A stretch of 64,000 nucleotides of DNA from Bergeyella cardium (GTDB lineage Bacteria; Bacteroidota; Bacteroidia; Flavobacteriales; Weeksellaceae), in assembly GCF_003614945.1 (NCBI RefSeq), contig NZ_QYCZ01000002.1:1-64000 (forward strand), written 5' to 3'. The notes under the pieces are model-generated. The model saw nothing but the letters and a program-made list of their open reading frames with translations. It was not told where the DNA came from and searched no databases. The position numbers and the translations under genes were made by a program. Below, one piece after another: positions 34,405 to 44,341 of this stretch (the first letter of the stretch is position 1; every line of letters starts with the position of its first letter).

Positions 34405-36201
34405 TTAATCATTCAACTTCAATACCGCCATAAATGCAGATTGTGGTACTTCTACACGACCAATTTGCTTCATTTTCTTTTTACCTTCTTTCTGCTTTTC
34501 GAGGAGTTTTCTCTTTCGGGAAATATCACCACCGTAGCATTTCGCCGTTACATCTTTTCTTAGGGCTTTTATGGTTTCTCGAGCGATGACTTTCGTACCC
34601 AAAGCTGCCTGTACGGCAATATCAAACTGCTGTCTTGGGATGAGCTCTCGGAGTTTTTCGCACATCTTTTTTCCAATCGTATAAGCATTTGTATCGTGGA
34701 TGAGGGAGGAAAGTGCATCTACCATATCGCCATTAATAAGGATATCCATCTTCACTAATTTCGATGGGCGGAAACCGATGGGATGATAATCAAACGATGC
34801 ATAACCTTTGGAGATGGATTTCAGCCTGTCGTAGAAATCAAACACCACTTCGGAAAGCGGCATATTAAAGATAAGCTCCACACGATCGGAAGTGAGGTAG
34901 CTTTGATTAACAATCTCTCCTCTTTTCTCAATACAAAGGGTCATTACTGGACCTACAAAGTCGGATTTTGTAATGATTGATGCTTTTATATACGGCTCTT
35001 CTACCCTGTCCATCGTCGTTGGATCCATCATCTCCGAAGGATTATTGATGAGGATAGGCACATCGGGCTCTTTCTTAGTATATCCGTGGTAAGACACATT
35101 GGGAACGGTAGTAATGACATTCATTCCAAACTCTCGGTCTAGCCTCTCTTGCACGATTTCCATATGCAACATCCCGAGGAAGCCACAACGGAAACCAAAA
35201 CCAAGGGCTGCCGAGCTCTCCGCCTCGAAAACAAGGGAAGCATCATTCAGCCTCAGCTTTTCTAACGATGCACGAAGCTCCTCAAAGTCTTCGGACTCTA
35301 TCGGATATATCCCCGCGAAAACCATTGGCTTCACTTCTTCAAAACCTTCTATTGGGCTTGGTGCAGGGTTCTCAGCAGAGGTAATGGTATCTCCCACTTT
35401 CACCTCTCGGGCATCTTTTATTCCAGAGATAATGTAGCCCACATCTCCGCATTTAATCTCCTGCTTAGCGACTTGTTTTAGCTTGAGTGTGCCAACTTCA
35501 TCGGCATCATAGGTGCGGTCAGTTGCCATAAATTTCACTTTCTGACCCTTTTTAATACTGCCATTTACCACCTTAAAATAAGCCTCAATCCCTCTAAACG
35601 GATTAAAAACAGAGTCAAAAATCAGCGCTTGAAGCGGTGCCTCAGGGTTGCCCTCTGGTGCTGGGATTCTTTCTACAATCTGCTCTAGGAGCTTACGAAC
35701 ACCTTCACCTGTTTTGCCAGAAACGCGTAAAACATCTTCGGGCTTACAGCCAAGGAGGTTGACAATATCATCTGTAACTTCCTCGGGATTAGCCGAAGGA
35801 AGGTCTATTTTATTAAGAATAGGAATAATTTCAAGGTTATTTTCCAAAGCGAGATAAAGGTTAGAAATTGTCTGCGCCTGTATGCTCTGCGCTGCATCTA
35901 CGATGAGCAAAGCCCCCTCGCAAGCCGCTATGGATCGGGAAACTTCATAAGAAAAATCCACATGCCCAGGGGTATCAATCAGGTTGAGGACATATTTCTC
36001 GCCCTTGTACTCATAGTCCATCTGTATGGCGTGAGATTTAATGGTAATCCCTCGTTCTTTCTCCAAGTCCATATCATCCAAAGTCTGGGCTTGCAATTCT
36101 CTTTGGGTAACGGTATTGGTGTATTCTAAAAGTCTATCTGCCAGGGTAGATTTCCCGTGGTCAATATGTGCAATAATGCAAAAATTCCTAATGTTTTTCA
36201 T
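34405..36201 (-). CDS. lepA: Elongation factor 4 (LepA)
   Basis: Translational GTPase of 598 residues that helps translation at high ionic strength or during subunit assembly. G1 is AHIDHGKST (11-19), with the DTPGHVDF and NKIDLP G-motifs further on. EF-G-like domains follow, and the LepA-specific C-terminal domain ends [23 protein letters not shown] use the ATG at 36201; the longer reading starts with a TTG that belongs to the promoter box. lepB is not adjacent. Confidence 0.97.
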   Translation of the reverse strand: MKNIRNFCIIAHIDHGKSTLADRLLEYTNTVTQRELQAQTLDDMDLEKERGITIKSHAIQMDYEYKGEKYVLNLIDTPGHVDFSYEVSRSIAACEGALLIVDAAQSIQAQTISNLYLALENNLEIIPILNKIDLPSANPEEVTDDIVNLLGCKPEDVLRVSGKTGEGVRKLLEQIVERIPAPEGNPEAPLQALIFDSVFNPFRGIEAYFKVVNGSIKKGQKVKFMATDRTYDADEVGTLKLKQVAKQEIKCGDVGYIISGIKDAREVKVGDTITSAENPAPSPIEGFEEVKPMVFAGIYPIESEDFEELRASLEKLRLNDASLVFEAESSAALGFGFRCGFLGMLHMEIVQERLDREFGMNVITTVPNVSYHGYTKKEPDVPILINNPSEMMDPTTMDRVEEPYIKASIITKSDFVGPVMTLCIEKRGEIVNQSYLTSDRVELIFNMPLSEVVFDFYDRLKSISKGYASFDYHPIGFRPSKLVKMDILINGDMVDALSSLIHDTNAYTIGKKMCEKLRELIPRQQFDIAVQAALGTKVIARETIKALRKDVTAKCYGGDISRKRKLLEKQKEGKKKMKQIGRVEVPQSAFMAVLKLND

Positions 36202-36219
36202 CTTCAAAATCAGTGGTTG

Positions 36220-36227
36220 CAAAGATA
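36220..36227 (-). promoter_or_regulatory. TAnnTTTG promoter box of lepA
   Basis: TATCTTTG on the minus strand, 18 bp before the ATG at 36201. Confidence 0.6.
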
Positions 36228-36336
36228 GTTTTTTTCATAGAATATGGGGAGGTTAAGGAGTATTATACGAGCTATTAAGCAAAATAATAAAATAATAGAG
36301 TACCAGTTCTAAAACTGATACTCTATTGAATAAAAG

Positions 36337-36410
36337 CGCCTTTTGCTGGGCTCGAACCAGCGACCCTCTGATTAACAGTCAGATGCTCTAACCGACTGAG
36401 CTAAAAAGGC
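36337..36410 (-). tRNA. tRNA-Asn (GUU)
   Basis: Cloverleaf of 74 nt: acceptor stem GCCTTTT / AAAAGGC with G discriminator, anticodon loop CTGTTAA (GTT), T-loop TTCGAGC. CCA is not encoded. It lies between rseP and lepA, on the same strand as both. Confidence 0.96.
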
Positions 36411-36494
36411 TACTGTGTTGTTTTCAGTGGTGCAAATGTAAAAACATTATCTATATCTACCAAATTTTAGCTCCACTTTTTTGAAAATATTTTT

Positions 36495-37964
36495 CTATAG
36501 TTTTCCTAATATTAATTTAAGTATATCATTCCCAAATACTAAAACCATTAAGCCTAATAGAAAAATAACCCCAATTGTTTGTGCATTCTCTAATACCTTT
36601 TGTGGTACGGGCTTTCCAGTAAGTATTTCCCAAAGGGTGAAGAGTACATGCCCACCGTCTAAGCCTGGGATGGGTATCAGGTTGAGGAATGCCAGCCATA
36701 CGGAGAACATTGCCGTGAAGCTCCAGAAAATCTCCCAATTGATACTCAAATTTCCTTCTTTGTCTTTGTCTACATTCATCTGATTGATGATGGCAATAGG
36801 TCCACCTACATTTTTATAACCTTGAGTCTTAGAGTTGAAGATAATCTTAAACTGCTTTACCTGCATTGTAAGTGCAGAAATCGTTCGGTTAAAGCCTACA
36901 GGAACGGATTCTAAGAACGAATACTCCTGCCGAGTTATCACATCCACCTCTGGTATGATATCGATAATCCCTTCCTTACTTACAGGGATATTCAGGGTTT
37001 CTGTCGTATTATTTCTTTTAATTTCTACGCTTACGGTTTTGCCTTTATTGGCTCTTATAATGCTTTCAACATCATTAAAAAACGGCGTTTCCTTAGCATT
37101 TACAGAGAGGATGAGGTCTCCTTTTTTTAGCCCCGCTTTTGCGGCGTTTCCAATTGCAGAATCTACTACTGGGAGTATTCTCGGGGAGAGATATGCCTGC
37201 ACTTCTCGGGAACGGATGACCTCCGCAACGCCTTCTTCATTTATGGGGAAGGTCTGCTCTTTACCGTCTCTAAGCACAGTTACTTCATTGCTAAACAAGA
37301 TATTGATAGCCGCTACTCCGAATCTTTTTTCCTGCTTCCCGTCTATGCTAATGATTTTATCACCCTCTTTAAAGCCCATTTTTTCAGCTGCTTTGGAGGC
37401 TGCAATCCCATTATCAAACTTACTGATATCTATATATTTCTCTCCTTTATAGAACGCCAATGCAGAGTAGATAAACCAAGCGAGGAAGAAATTAACCGTA
37501 ACCCCACCGAGCATTATAATCAGCCTTTGCCAAGCGGGTTTGGAGCGAAATTCCCAGTCTTGAGCGGGCTTTTTCAGCTGCTCGAGGTCCATAGACTCAT
37601 CTACCATCCCTGCGATTTTCACATAGCCGCCCATAGGTAGCCATCCGATGCCGTATTTCGTGCTTTCTGGGTGCTTGCGCCAGTCATTATCATCTAATTC
37701 CGCTATATTAATAGGCACTTCTTTTTTCTCTCCATTTACTTTAATAATCTTTGTATCTGGCTGATTTTTAGAAAAGAATTTAAACTGCCATTTTCCATTA
37801 ATCTTCTTCATTGCGAAGATAGAGAACCACGCATCAAAGAAGAGGAAGAATTTTTCTGCCCTTGTTTTGAACCACTTTGCAGGGAGGAAGTGCCCCAGCT
37901 CGTGGAGGAGGACTAAAATTGAGATTGAAAGTACAAATTGAAAGATTTTCAGTGCTAATTCCAT
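36495..37964 (-). CDS. rseP: RIP metalloprotease RseP
   Basis: Site-2-type intramembrane zinc protease of 489 residues. HELGH at residues 21-25 lies in the first membrane helix. One or two PDZ-like regions follow around 210-330 (GFKEGDKIISIDGK; AGLKKGDLILSVN). The third zinc ligand region NLIPIPGLDGGH is near the C-terminus. It would cleave anti-sigma factors or remnant signal peptides. Compared with E. coli, a soluble insert of about 100 residues follows the first helix (FDAWFSIFAMKKINGKWQF), as in other Bacteroidota. I start at the ATG at 37964, behind a TACTTTTG box. Confidence 0.95.
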   Translation of the reverse strand: MELALKIFQFVLSISILVLLHELGHFLPAKWFKTRAEKFFLFFDAWFSIFAMKKINGKWQFKFFSKNQPDTKIIKVNGEKKEVPINIAELDDNDWRKHPESTKYGIGWLPMGGYVKIAGMVDESMDLEQLKKPAQDWEFRSKPAWQRLIIMLGGVTVNFFLAWFIYSALAFYKGEKYIDISKFDNGIAASKAAEKMGFKEGDKIISIDGKQEKRFGVAAINILFSNEVTVLRDGKEQTFPINEEGVAEVIRSREVQAYLSPRILPVVDSAIGNAAKAGLKKGDLILSVNAKETPFFNDVESIIRANKGKTVSVEIKRNNTTETLNIPVSKEGIIDIIPEVDVITRQEYSFLESVPVGFNRTISALTMQVKQFKIIFNSKTQGYKNVGGPIAIINQMNVDKDKEGNLSINWEIFWSFTAMFSVWLAFLNLIPIPGLDGGHVLFTLWEILTGKPVPQKVLENAQTIGVIFLLGLMVLVFGNDILKLILGKL

Positions 37965-37988
37965 TGAATATTTTTTAATAAAACCGCA

Positions 37989-37996
37989 CAAAAGTA
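37989..37996 (-). promoter_or_regulatory. TAnnTTTG promoter box of rseP
   Basis: TACTTTTG on the minus strand, 25 bp before the ATG at 37964. Confidence 0.55.
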
Positions 37997-38205
37997 CAAA
38001 TATTTCCTGGGCCAGTGAACGGTATAGTGCCTTTTTTAAAACTTATTAAGAGTATTACCTTTTTATCCAACTTTTTTCAGACTCGAAGAAAAACAGGGAA
38101 GCTCCTATTAATATAGTCTTCTAAATAAATCCTCTCTTGGGGAGTTGGTTTTATTTTGCTACTTTCGTGCGGCGAATACGATTGGGAGCATTCGCTTTTG
38201 TACTT

Positions 38206-39273
38206 ATGAATTTTGAAGATATTTTTTTAGCTCCGCCAAGCATTAAAACCGAGAAATGGCAGCTCGGAAGCAAGATAAGCCACACGATTGAGGAGGGAGG
38301 AATCGCTCTAATCTTCGTCTCAGACCATAGAGGTGGGGGCGGTAGCGCAGAGGTGCGCCCCTATAACCTGATGAGGGAGCACCTGTACAGGCTCTCGGGC
38401 TATGATTTTGAAGTGCCTATCTGCGATTTGGGCGAGCTGATTTCTGGGAAAGCACCACAAGATACCCACTATATTTTGCAGGAAATCCTAAGCCTCTGCC
38501 ATAGAAAAAAGACCCTCCCTGTGGTGATTGGGGGGAGTATTGACCTTACCCATTCGCTATTTTCAGCGCTTAATTTACAAGGTAGAGACATTGATTATGC
38601 TCAAATTTCCAATATATTACATCTTGATGAAGGCGGAAACGAGCTCACTGAATTCAATTTCTTAAACAAAATCCTGACGGAGAAAAGCTCAATGCTCAGG
38701 AGCTTCCACCTGCTGGGCTATCAGAAACATTTAAACGATGTAGAGGCATTGAAACTCATCAATGATATTCAGTTTGACCTCCTTCGCCTTTCGGAAATGA
38801 TGAATATCACCGAAAGAGCAGAACCCTTCCTAAGGAGAGCCAATCTGGTGAGCCTCAATTGCAATGCAGTGGAAAGCTTTGCTGGTGGATTCTCTACCCA
38901 ACCTCAGATTAATGGGCTGAACAGGCGAGAAATCTGTGCCTATATGAAAGAAATAGGCTTGGGTGAGAATTTAGCCTCTTTCGGACTGTTTAATTTTAAT
39001 ATTCAGTCGAAAAATTTGCTCAATCATCAGCTTCTGGCTCAAATGATTTGGTACCTGATAGAAGGGGTAAATATCCAGAAAACCCACCCCAAAGAACGAA
39101 GCTATGAGACCTTCCTCGTGATGATAGATGACACCGAATGGAGCTTTAAAAAAGATAGCTTTAGCGGGCTGTGGTACTTCGGTACTGGCGATAATCCCAA
39201 AAACTGGACGCCCTGCGCCCCCCAAGACTACGAAAATGCAAAACGAGGGATTCTTAATAAAAGGTTTAGGTAG
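38206..39273 (+). CDS. Degenerate ureohydrolase (arginase/formimidoylglutamase family), metal ligands lost
   Basis: A 355-residue protein with the overall ureohydrolase layout: IALIFVSDHRGGGG, then PVVIGGSIDLTHSLFSAL, and ANLVSLNCNAVESFAGG. The residues that bind the two manganese ions in active members are not kept. The GGDH motif reads GGSI, no DAHxD is found, and SxDxDxxDP reads SLNCNAVES. It is therefore probably not an active arginase or agmatinase. The C-terminal half contains EICAYMKEIGLGENLASFG and an intact-looking helical end. I start at the ATG at 38206 (MNFEDIFLAPPS); the upstream in-frame part is Phe/Arg-rich and unlike coding sequence. Convergent with metF, 21 bp apart. Confidence 0.8.
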   Translation: MNFEDIFLAPPSIKTEKWQLGSKISHTIEEGGIALIFVSDHRGGGGSAEVRPYNLMREHLYRLSGYDFEVPICDLGELISGKAPQDTHYILQEILSLCHRKKTLPVVIGGSIDLTHSLFSALNLQGRDIDYAQISNILHLDEGGNELTEFNFLNKILTEKSSMLRSFHLLGYQKHLNDVEALKLINDIQFDLLRLSEMMNITERAEPFLRRANLVSLNCNAVESFAGGFSTQPQINGLNRREICAYMKEIGLGENLASFGLFNFNIQSKNLLNHQLLAQMIWYLIEGVNIQKTHPKERSYETFLVMIDDTEWSFKKDSFSGLWYFGTGDNPKNWTPCAPQDYENAKRGILNKRFR

Positions 39274-39294
39274 CCATCCTAAATCTTTCCCCTA

Positions 39295-40254
39295 CTAAAA
39301 CAGCTCCTTTGCAATTTTGTAAATATTATCACTCTTGCCCATAGAATAGAAATGCAAAACGGGCACTCCGAAATCTAAAAGCTCCTTGCACTGATGCACC
39401 GCCCAGTCTATCCCCACTTGGCGCACAGCATTATTATCACTGCATTTTGCAACTTCATTTATCAGAGGCTCTGGCAGGTCGATCTTAAACGCTTGCGGGA
39501 GGAGCTGGAGGTGTTTTTTAGTGGAGACAGGCTTTATGCCAGGAATAATCGGGACGGTGATTCCCATCTCTCTTGCTTTTTTAACAAAATCAAAGTATTT
39601 CTGATTATCAAAAAACATCTGGGTTACAATATAATCTGCCCCCATATCTACTTTCTTTTTGAGCATTTGAAGGTCGTAATTGATAGACGGTGCTTCTATA
39701 TGCTTCTCTGGATAACCCGCCACACCGATACAGAAATCGGTAGCACAGCCTTTATAGCCCGTATCTTCATTGAGATATCTACCGCACCTGAGGGCATCGA
39801 TCTGCTCAACGAGCTCCGAAGCATAAGAATGCCCACCTAATGCGGGTTTGAAGTATTTTTCACCTTTCATTGCATCCCCCCTTAGAGCAACCACATTCTG
39901 AATCCCAAGATACATACAGTCTATAAGGAGATATTCGGTTTCCTCCTTGGTATAGCCTCCACAGAGCAGATGAGGAACGGTATCTACGCTATATTTATAC
40001 TGAATGGCAGCACAAATCCCCAAAGTACCAGGTCTCATTCTGGTAACCTTTCTCTCTACCAACCCATTCTCCCGCTCAAGGAATATATACTCCTCCCGAG
40101 AGGTGGTAACATCTATAAACGGCGGCTTGAACTCCATAAGAGGGTCTATATTCTTATACAAATCCGAAATGCCTACTCCCTTCTGAGGAGGAACAATCTC
40201 AAATGAGAAAAGCGTTTTGCCATCAGCATTCTGTATATGCTCTGTAATCTTCAT
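39295..40254 (-). CDS. metF: 5,10-methylenetetrahydrofolate reductase
   Basis: FAD-dependent enzyme that reduces methylene-THF to 5-methyl-THF for methionine synthesis. At 319 residues it has the TIM-barrel landmarks FSFEIVPPQKG, DVTTSREE, NVVALRGDAM and GADYIVTQMFFDNQ. The gene has a promoter box 19 bp before the ATG, inside the terminator region of the upstream act operon. metH is not adjacent. Confidence 0.97.
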   Translation of the reverse strand: MKITEHIQNADGKTLFSFEIVPPQKGVGISDLYKNIDPLMEFKPPFIDVTTSREEYIFLERENGLVERKVTRMRPGTLGICAAIQYKYSVDTVPHLLCGGYTKEETEYLLIDCMYLGIQNVVALRGDAMKGEKYFKPALGGHSYASELVEQIDALRCGRYLNEDTGYKGCATDFCIGVAGYPEKHIEAPSINYDLQMLKKKVDMGADYIVTQMFFDNQKYFDFVKKAREMGITVPIIPGIKPVSTKKHLQLLPQAFKIDLPEPLINEVAKCSDNNAVRQVGIDWAVHQCKELLDFGVPVLHFYSMGKSDNIYKIAKELF

Positions 40255-40273
40255 TTTAATATCATTAAGCCTA

Positions 40274-40281
40274 CAAATATA
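40274..40281 (-). promoter_or_regulatory. TAnnTTTG promoter box of metF
   Basis: TATATTTG on the minus strand, 19 bp before the metF ATG. The leader is too short to hold a SAM riboswitch. Confidence 0.6.
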
Positions 40282-40299
40282 AATTCTGCCCCATCAAAA

Positions 40300-40330
40300 A
40301 CAAAATCCCCCTCACGAAACGCAAGGGAGA
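40300..40330 (-). terminator. Probable terminator of the act operon
   Basis: On the minus strand CCCTTGC-GTTTC-GTGAGGG forms a 7-bp stem with wobble pairs, followed by GATTTTGTTTTTG, 36 bp after actF. Confidence 0.55.
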
Positions 40331-40363
40331 CTTCTATTTTCATTATCTTCTTAATTGTGAATA

Positions 40364-41710
40364 TTAGAAAGGATATTCAAATATTTTTGATTCGTGAAGG
40401 TAAGGGTTCCCCTCAGGAATGAGTTTCAGTTTAGAGAGTGCAGACATTACCGTTAAGACGAATAAGCCTCCTACAAATAATACAGCACCTATTTCTAATA
40501 GACCGATACCCCAGAAAATACCTACTGTACCCGGCATTACCATATTAAAGTAATCCATCCAGTGCCCGATAAGGATAAACACCGCCATTAGAACCATTAC
40601 CCAAGCTCTTCTCTTGATGCTTGAACTTACCATTACTGCTAATGGAATAGCAAAGTTGAAAATCAGCATCGGAAGGAATGTTTGGCTGTAATGCTCGAAT
40701 CTTCCAAAGAAGTAGTTGGATTCCTCAGGTATATTCGCATACCAGTAAAGCATATATTGACAGAACCAAGTATAAGTCCAAAGCATAGCCGTAGCGAAGA
40801 GGAATTTACCTAAATCGTGCAAGTGGTTATCATTAAACTGTGGTAAGAAACCTGCTTTATTGAGATAAACACTTATTATCAGGATAACTGCAACAGCAGA
40901 AGTAAGGCAGCTTACCATAGAATACCAGATGTACATTGTAGAGTACCAGTGAGGGTCAATAGACATCAACCAGTCCCAAGCCCAAAATGCAGATGCAAAA
41001 CCGAAGAAAGCGATATAACCTACATTCCAGCTATACATTTTGCTGTAATCTTTTCTGTCCTTAGTTTGATCTAATTTCTTAGAGAGAGATTTCAATTTCC
41101 AAAGGAAGAAGATAGACCCGAAAACATATACTATATTTCTGAAAACATAAAGTGGAATATTGAGGAATATCTTTTTCTCAAAAATAATAGAGTCAAAGTG
41201 ATCGGATTCTGGATCTACAAGACTTGGATCCATCCAATGGAACATATGTGCATTATGAGTAATGTTCAGTACCATTATAAGGAGTAAAAGTGCCCCTCCA
41301 TAAGGAATGAAAGAAGAAACCGCTTCCATTACTCTAAGTACAATAATTGGCCAACCTGCGTGTGCTACATTCTGAATAGCATAGAAAAACAAAGCACAAG
41401 CACTCAAACCAAAAAGGAATACCGCAACAGTGTGAAGCGCTGCCCAAGGACGGTTATGCACCTGATGATGCGCAAGATCCATATGAGCATCGTGCCCTTT
41501 ATCCGCGTGGTCTTTTGTATTCTTATCAATTGTTTTTTCGTGGGAATGAGTAGGAGCATTATGACCGCTCTTGTGAGAATCTGCCATCATCTGCTCTATC
41601 TGAGCATCATCAATCTTATGATTCATCATATAGCCTGCACCAAAGAGCACAAGCCCCGCTACTAAAAGTACAATTGAAAATAATCTTAATTTAGATGAAA
41701 AAGTATACAT
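40364..41710 (-). CDS. actF: Alternative complex III subunit ActF (membrane, NrfD-like)
   Basis: Integral membrane subunit of alternative complex III, the quinol:electron-acceptor oxidoreductase that replaces cytochrome bc1 in Bacteroidota. At 448 residues it has about ten hydrophobic helices. After the first helix there is a histidine-rich stretch (about residues 44-86, with roughly a dozen His, e.g. SHKSGHNAPTHSHEKT) that would face the periplasm. ActF resembles ActC and is thought to take part in proton translocation. It is last in the operon; no cytochrome oxidase gene follows. Confidence 0.93.
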   Translation of the reverse strand: MYTFSSKLRLFSIVLLVAGLVLFGAGYMMNHKIDDAQIEQMMADSHKSGHNAPTHSHEKTIDKNTKDHADKGHDAHMDLAHHQVHNRPWAALHTVAVFLFGLSACALFFYAIQNVAHAGWPIIVLRVMEAVSSFIPYGGALLLLIMVLNITHNAHMFHWMDPSLVDPESDHFDSIIFEKKIFLNIPLYVFRNIVYVFGSIFFLWKLKSLSKKLDQTKDRKDYSKMYSWNVGYIAFFGFASAFWAWDWLMSIDPHWYSTMYIWYSMVSCLTSAVAVILIISVYLNKAGFLPQFNDNHLHDLGKFLFATAMLWTYTWFCQYMLYWYANIPEESNYFFGRFEHYSQTFLPMLIFNFAIPLAVMVSSSIKRRAWVMVLMAVFILIGHWMDYFNMVMPGTVGIFWGIGLLEIGAVLFVGGLFVLTVMSALSKLKLIPEGNPYLHESKIFEYPF

Positions 41711-41725
41711 ATTTTTCTCTTTTAA

Positions 41726-42412
41726 TTATTTAGTTTGAGTAGAGTCAGCAACTGGTTTTGCAGCAGCTATTGGGCTACCTGCAAAATCTTTTTGACCTTT
41801 AAATTCTTTCATTATATACATTGCCACTCTCCATCTGTCACCAGGTTTTAACTGCCCAGCATAAGAGCCCATAGAGTTTCTACCATAAGAGAGCACATAG
41901 TGTACGGAGCCCAATGTAACCTCTCTGTCTTTAAAGTTAGGCACACCTACATAAGCTCCAGATTTCACGATTGAACCTTGGCCATCTCCTGCTGTACCGT
42001 GGCAAACTGCACAAGTCTTATTATACAAATCCTTACCTCTTGCTACATCCTTATCCAGATTAGAAGCGTTAAGCGGTGAAGCAGTAACCAGTTTAGATGC
42101 ATCATAACCCTCATTATACTGCGTAGGGCTAAGAGGTCTTGCATCATTTACTTCTACTACTCCGTCCTCATTTTGTGCCACTGTACCATCTACTGGAACT
42201 AAGCCTGTAGCTCCATCATTTTTCACGAAAGCAGGTATTTCATTTTTATGATCTACATAAGGGTCTTCAGCTTTCATTAATGGATCGTATGCCACTGGGA
42301 AGTACATATCTGGGAAGTAAACCAATGGTGGATTTTCTTTTGGACCACAAGAAGTAAGTGCCAAAGCAGAAACTCCCAATATTGCAGAAATTTTTATGAT
42401 ATAATTTTTCAT
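41726..42412 (-). CDS. actE: Alternative complex III subunit ActE (monoheme cytochrome c lipoprotein)
   Basis: A 228-residue lipoprotein: signal ends LALTSC with Cys22, then a spacer of about 100 residues rich in Asp and Pro, and a class I cytochrome c domain with heme motif CAVCH at 134-138. A later Met in RNSMGSYAGQL is the likely axial ligand. It is the electron exit side of the complex. Starts one base after the actD stop codon. Confidence 0.94.
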   Translation of the reverse strand: MKNYIIKISAILGVSALALTSCGPKENPPLVYFPDMYFPVAYDPLMKAEDPYVDHKNEIPAFVKNDGATGLVPVDGTVAQNEDGVVEVNDARPLSPTQYNEGYDASKLVTASPLNASNLDKDVARGKDLYNKTCAVCHGTAGDGQGSIVKSGAYVGVPNFKDREVTLGSVHYVLSYGRNSMGSYAGQLKPGDRWRVAMYIMKEFKGQKDFAGSPIAAAKPVADSTQTK

Positions 42413-42413
42413 A

Positions 42414-42935
42414 TTATGCTTCTTTTACAGAAATTTCTTCAGCTCCTGTTTCTATAAGGAGTTGTTTTATAGTTTCAACATCATCACTCTTAAACTCGAT
42501 CATAAACTTATCATCAGTAGTTCTTGGATCTGGATTCTGAGCCGGTGCTCCCGGATACATTTTATTTCTGATAAGATAAGTAACAGACATCATATGTGCA
42601 GAGCAGAATACCATAAGCTCAAACATAGGCACTACGAATGCTGGCATATTATGTGCCCAGTCAAACGCTGGCTTACCCCCGATGTTCTGCGGCCAGTCGT
42701 GATTCATCATATACCAAGTGGTAATACCCCCTATGAGTAATCCATAAACTGCGTAGATAAAAGCAGCATCAGAGATTCTTGTCTTTTTAAGACCAAGTGC
42801 TTTATCTAACCCATGAACAGGGAATGGAGTATAGACTTCATTAATTTTAATTCCTTTATCGCTAAACGCTTTTACTCCTGCCATTAAATCATCATCATCG
42901 GCGTAAATTCCGTATATAGTTTTAGTGGTGCTCAT
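42414..42935 (-). CDS. actD: Alternative complex III subunit ActD (DUF3341)
   Basis: A 173-residue membrane subunit of the DUF3341 family. The N-terminal cytoplasmic ferredoxin-like part (YGIYADDDDLMAGVKAF) is followed by two transmembrane helices. I start at the ATG at 42935 (MSTTKTIYGIY), which overlaps actC by 14 bp. The alternative start at 42962 adds nine lysine-rich residues and overlaps further. It has no known cofactor. Confidence 0.92.
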   Translation of the reverse strand: MSTTKTIYGIYADDDDLMAGVKAFSDKGIKINEVYTPFPVHGLDKALGLKKTRISDAAFIYAVYGLLIGGITTWYMMNHDWPQNIGGKPAFDWAHNMPAFVVPMFELMVFCSAHMMSVTYLIRNKMYPGAPAQNPDPRTTDDKFMIEFKSDDVETIKQLLIETGAEEISVKEA

Positions 42936-44316
42936 CTCCTTCTTTTGCTTTATAAGTTTCACCTGAAATTTTCAAAATAGATTTTAGTTCCGCCTGTGCA
43001 ATTACTGGGAAAGTTCTTGCGTAGAGTAGGAATAAAATTCCGAAGAATCCAATAGTTCCAAGATATGTACCCACATCTATAATCGTTGGTTTAAACATAG
43101 TCCAAGAACCTGGTAAGTAATCCCTTGAAAGGTTGATTACGATAATATCAAAACGCTCAAACCACATACCGATATTAATAACCAATGCAATGAGGAATGT
43201 AGCTATAATATTTGTTCTCACTTTTTTGAACCAGAATGCTGCTGGTACTACAAGGTTACAGATAATAAGTGCCCAGAATGCCCACCAGTAAGGTCCAGTT
43301 GCTGCACCTGGAGAGAGGTATACAAAGTCTTCATATCTTGAACCAGAATACCACGCGATGAAATATTCACAAGCATAAGCCACAGTAACCATACCTCCTG
43401 TTACAATGATGACGATATTCATAATCTCAATATGATACTTGGTGATATAATCTTCCAAGTGGCAAACTTTTCTCGCTACCAAGAGGAGCGTCTGTACCAT
43501 TGCAAATCCTGAAAATACCGCACCAGCAACGAAGTAAGGAGGGTAGATTGTAGAGTGCCAACCTTTAATCACCGATGTGGAGAAGTCAAAGGATACCGTA
43601 GTGTGTACTGAGAATACAAGCGGAGTTGCCAAACCTGCCAATACCAATGACACCTCTTCAAATCTCTGCCAGTGTTTTGCTTTTCCTCCCCAGCCAAATG
43701 CAAGGAAAGTATACATTGTCTTAGTAAATGGAGTTTTGGCTCTGTCTCTAATCATTGCAAAGTCTGGAATAAGACCGATGAACCAGAAGACTACCGATAC
43801 TGAGAAGTATGTAGAAATCGCAAATACATCCCAAAGGAGTGGAGAGTTAAAGTTCGTCCAAAGAGAACCGTATTGGTTTGGAAGAGGGAATACCCAATAA
43901 CCTAACCACGGTCTCCCCATATGTATTACAGGGAAGATTGCTGCCTGTACTACGGCGAAAATCGTCATTGCCTCTGCGGAGCGGTTTACGGACATTCTCC
44001 ATCTCTGTCTAAATAATAATAATACTGCGGAGATCAATGTTCCTGCGTGACCAATACCTACCCACCACACGAAGTTGGTAATATCCCAACCCCAGTTTAC
44101 GGTTCGGTTCAATCCCCACGCTCCAATACCTGTACCTATGGTGTAAGCAATACAGCCAAATCCATAAATGAAAAGAACCAATGATGCGTATAAAGAAATC
44201 CACCATAATTTACCAGCTCTTTCCTCAATAGGTCTTGCAATATCTTCTGTGATATCACGATAGGTCTTATGTCCTTTAATTAAGGGTACCCTAATCGGGG
44301 CTTCGTAATGTGACAT
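42922..44316 (-). CDS. actC: Alternative complex III subunit ActC (NrfD-like)
   Basis: Polytopic membrane protein of 464 residues with about ten helices, of the PsrC/NrfD family. It forms the quinol-binding site of the complex with ActB. The opening YRDITEDIARPIEERAGKLWW and the internal HTTVSFDFSTSVIKGWHSTIYPPYF segment are typical of ActC. It lies 25 bp after actB. Confidence 0.95.
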   Translation of the reverse strand: MSHYEAPIRVPLIKGHKTYRDITEDIARPIEERAGKLWWISLYASLVLFIYGFGCIAYTIGTGIGAWGLNRTVNWGWDITNFVWWVGIGHAGTLISAVLLLFRQRWRMSVNRSAEAMTIFAVVQAAIFPVIHMGRPWLGYWVFPLPNQYGSLWTNFNSPLLWDVFAISTYFSVSVVFWFIGLIPDFAMIRDRAKTPFTKTMYTFLAFGWGGKAKHWQRFEEVSLVLAGLATPLVFSVHTTVSFDFSTSVIKGWHSTIYPPYFVAGAVFSGFAMVQTLLLVARKVCHLEDYITKYHIEIMNIVIIVTGGMVTVAYACEYFIAWYSGSRYEDFVYLSPGAATGPYWWAFWALIICNLVVPAAFWFKKVRTNIIATFLIALVINIGMWFERFDIIVINLSRDYLPGSWTMFKPTIIDVGTYLGTIGFFGILFLLYARTFPVIAQAELKSILKISGETYKAKEGDEHH

Positions 44317-44341
44317 TTTTTAGCTTATTATTATTTAAACT

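Noticed and set aside
40255-40363. SAM riboswitch before metF
   Set aside because: The promoter box lies 19 bp before the ATG, leaving no room for an aptamer.
42936-42962. Longer actD start
   Set aside because: The nine extra residues are lysine-rich and unlike the ActD N-terminus; MSTTKTIYGIY at 42935 fits the family.
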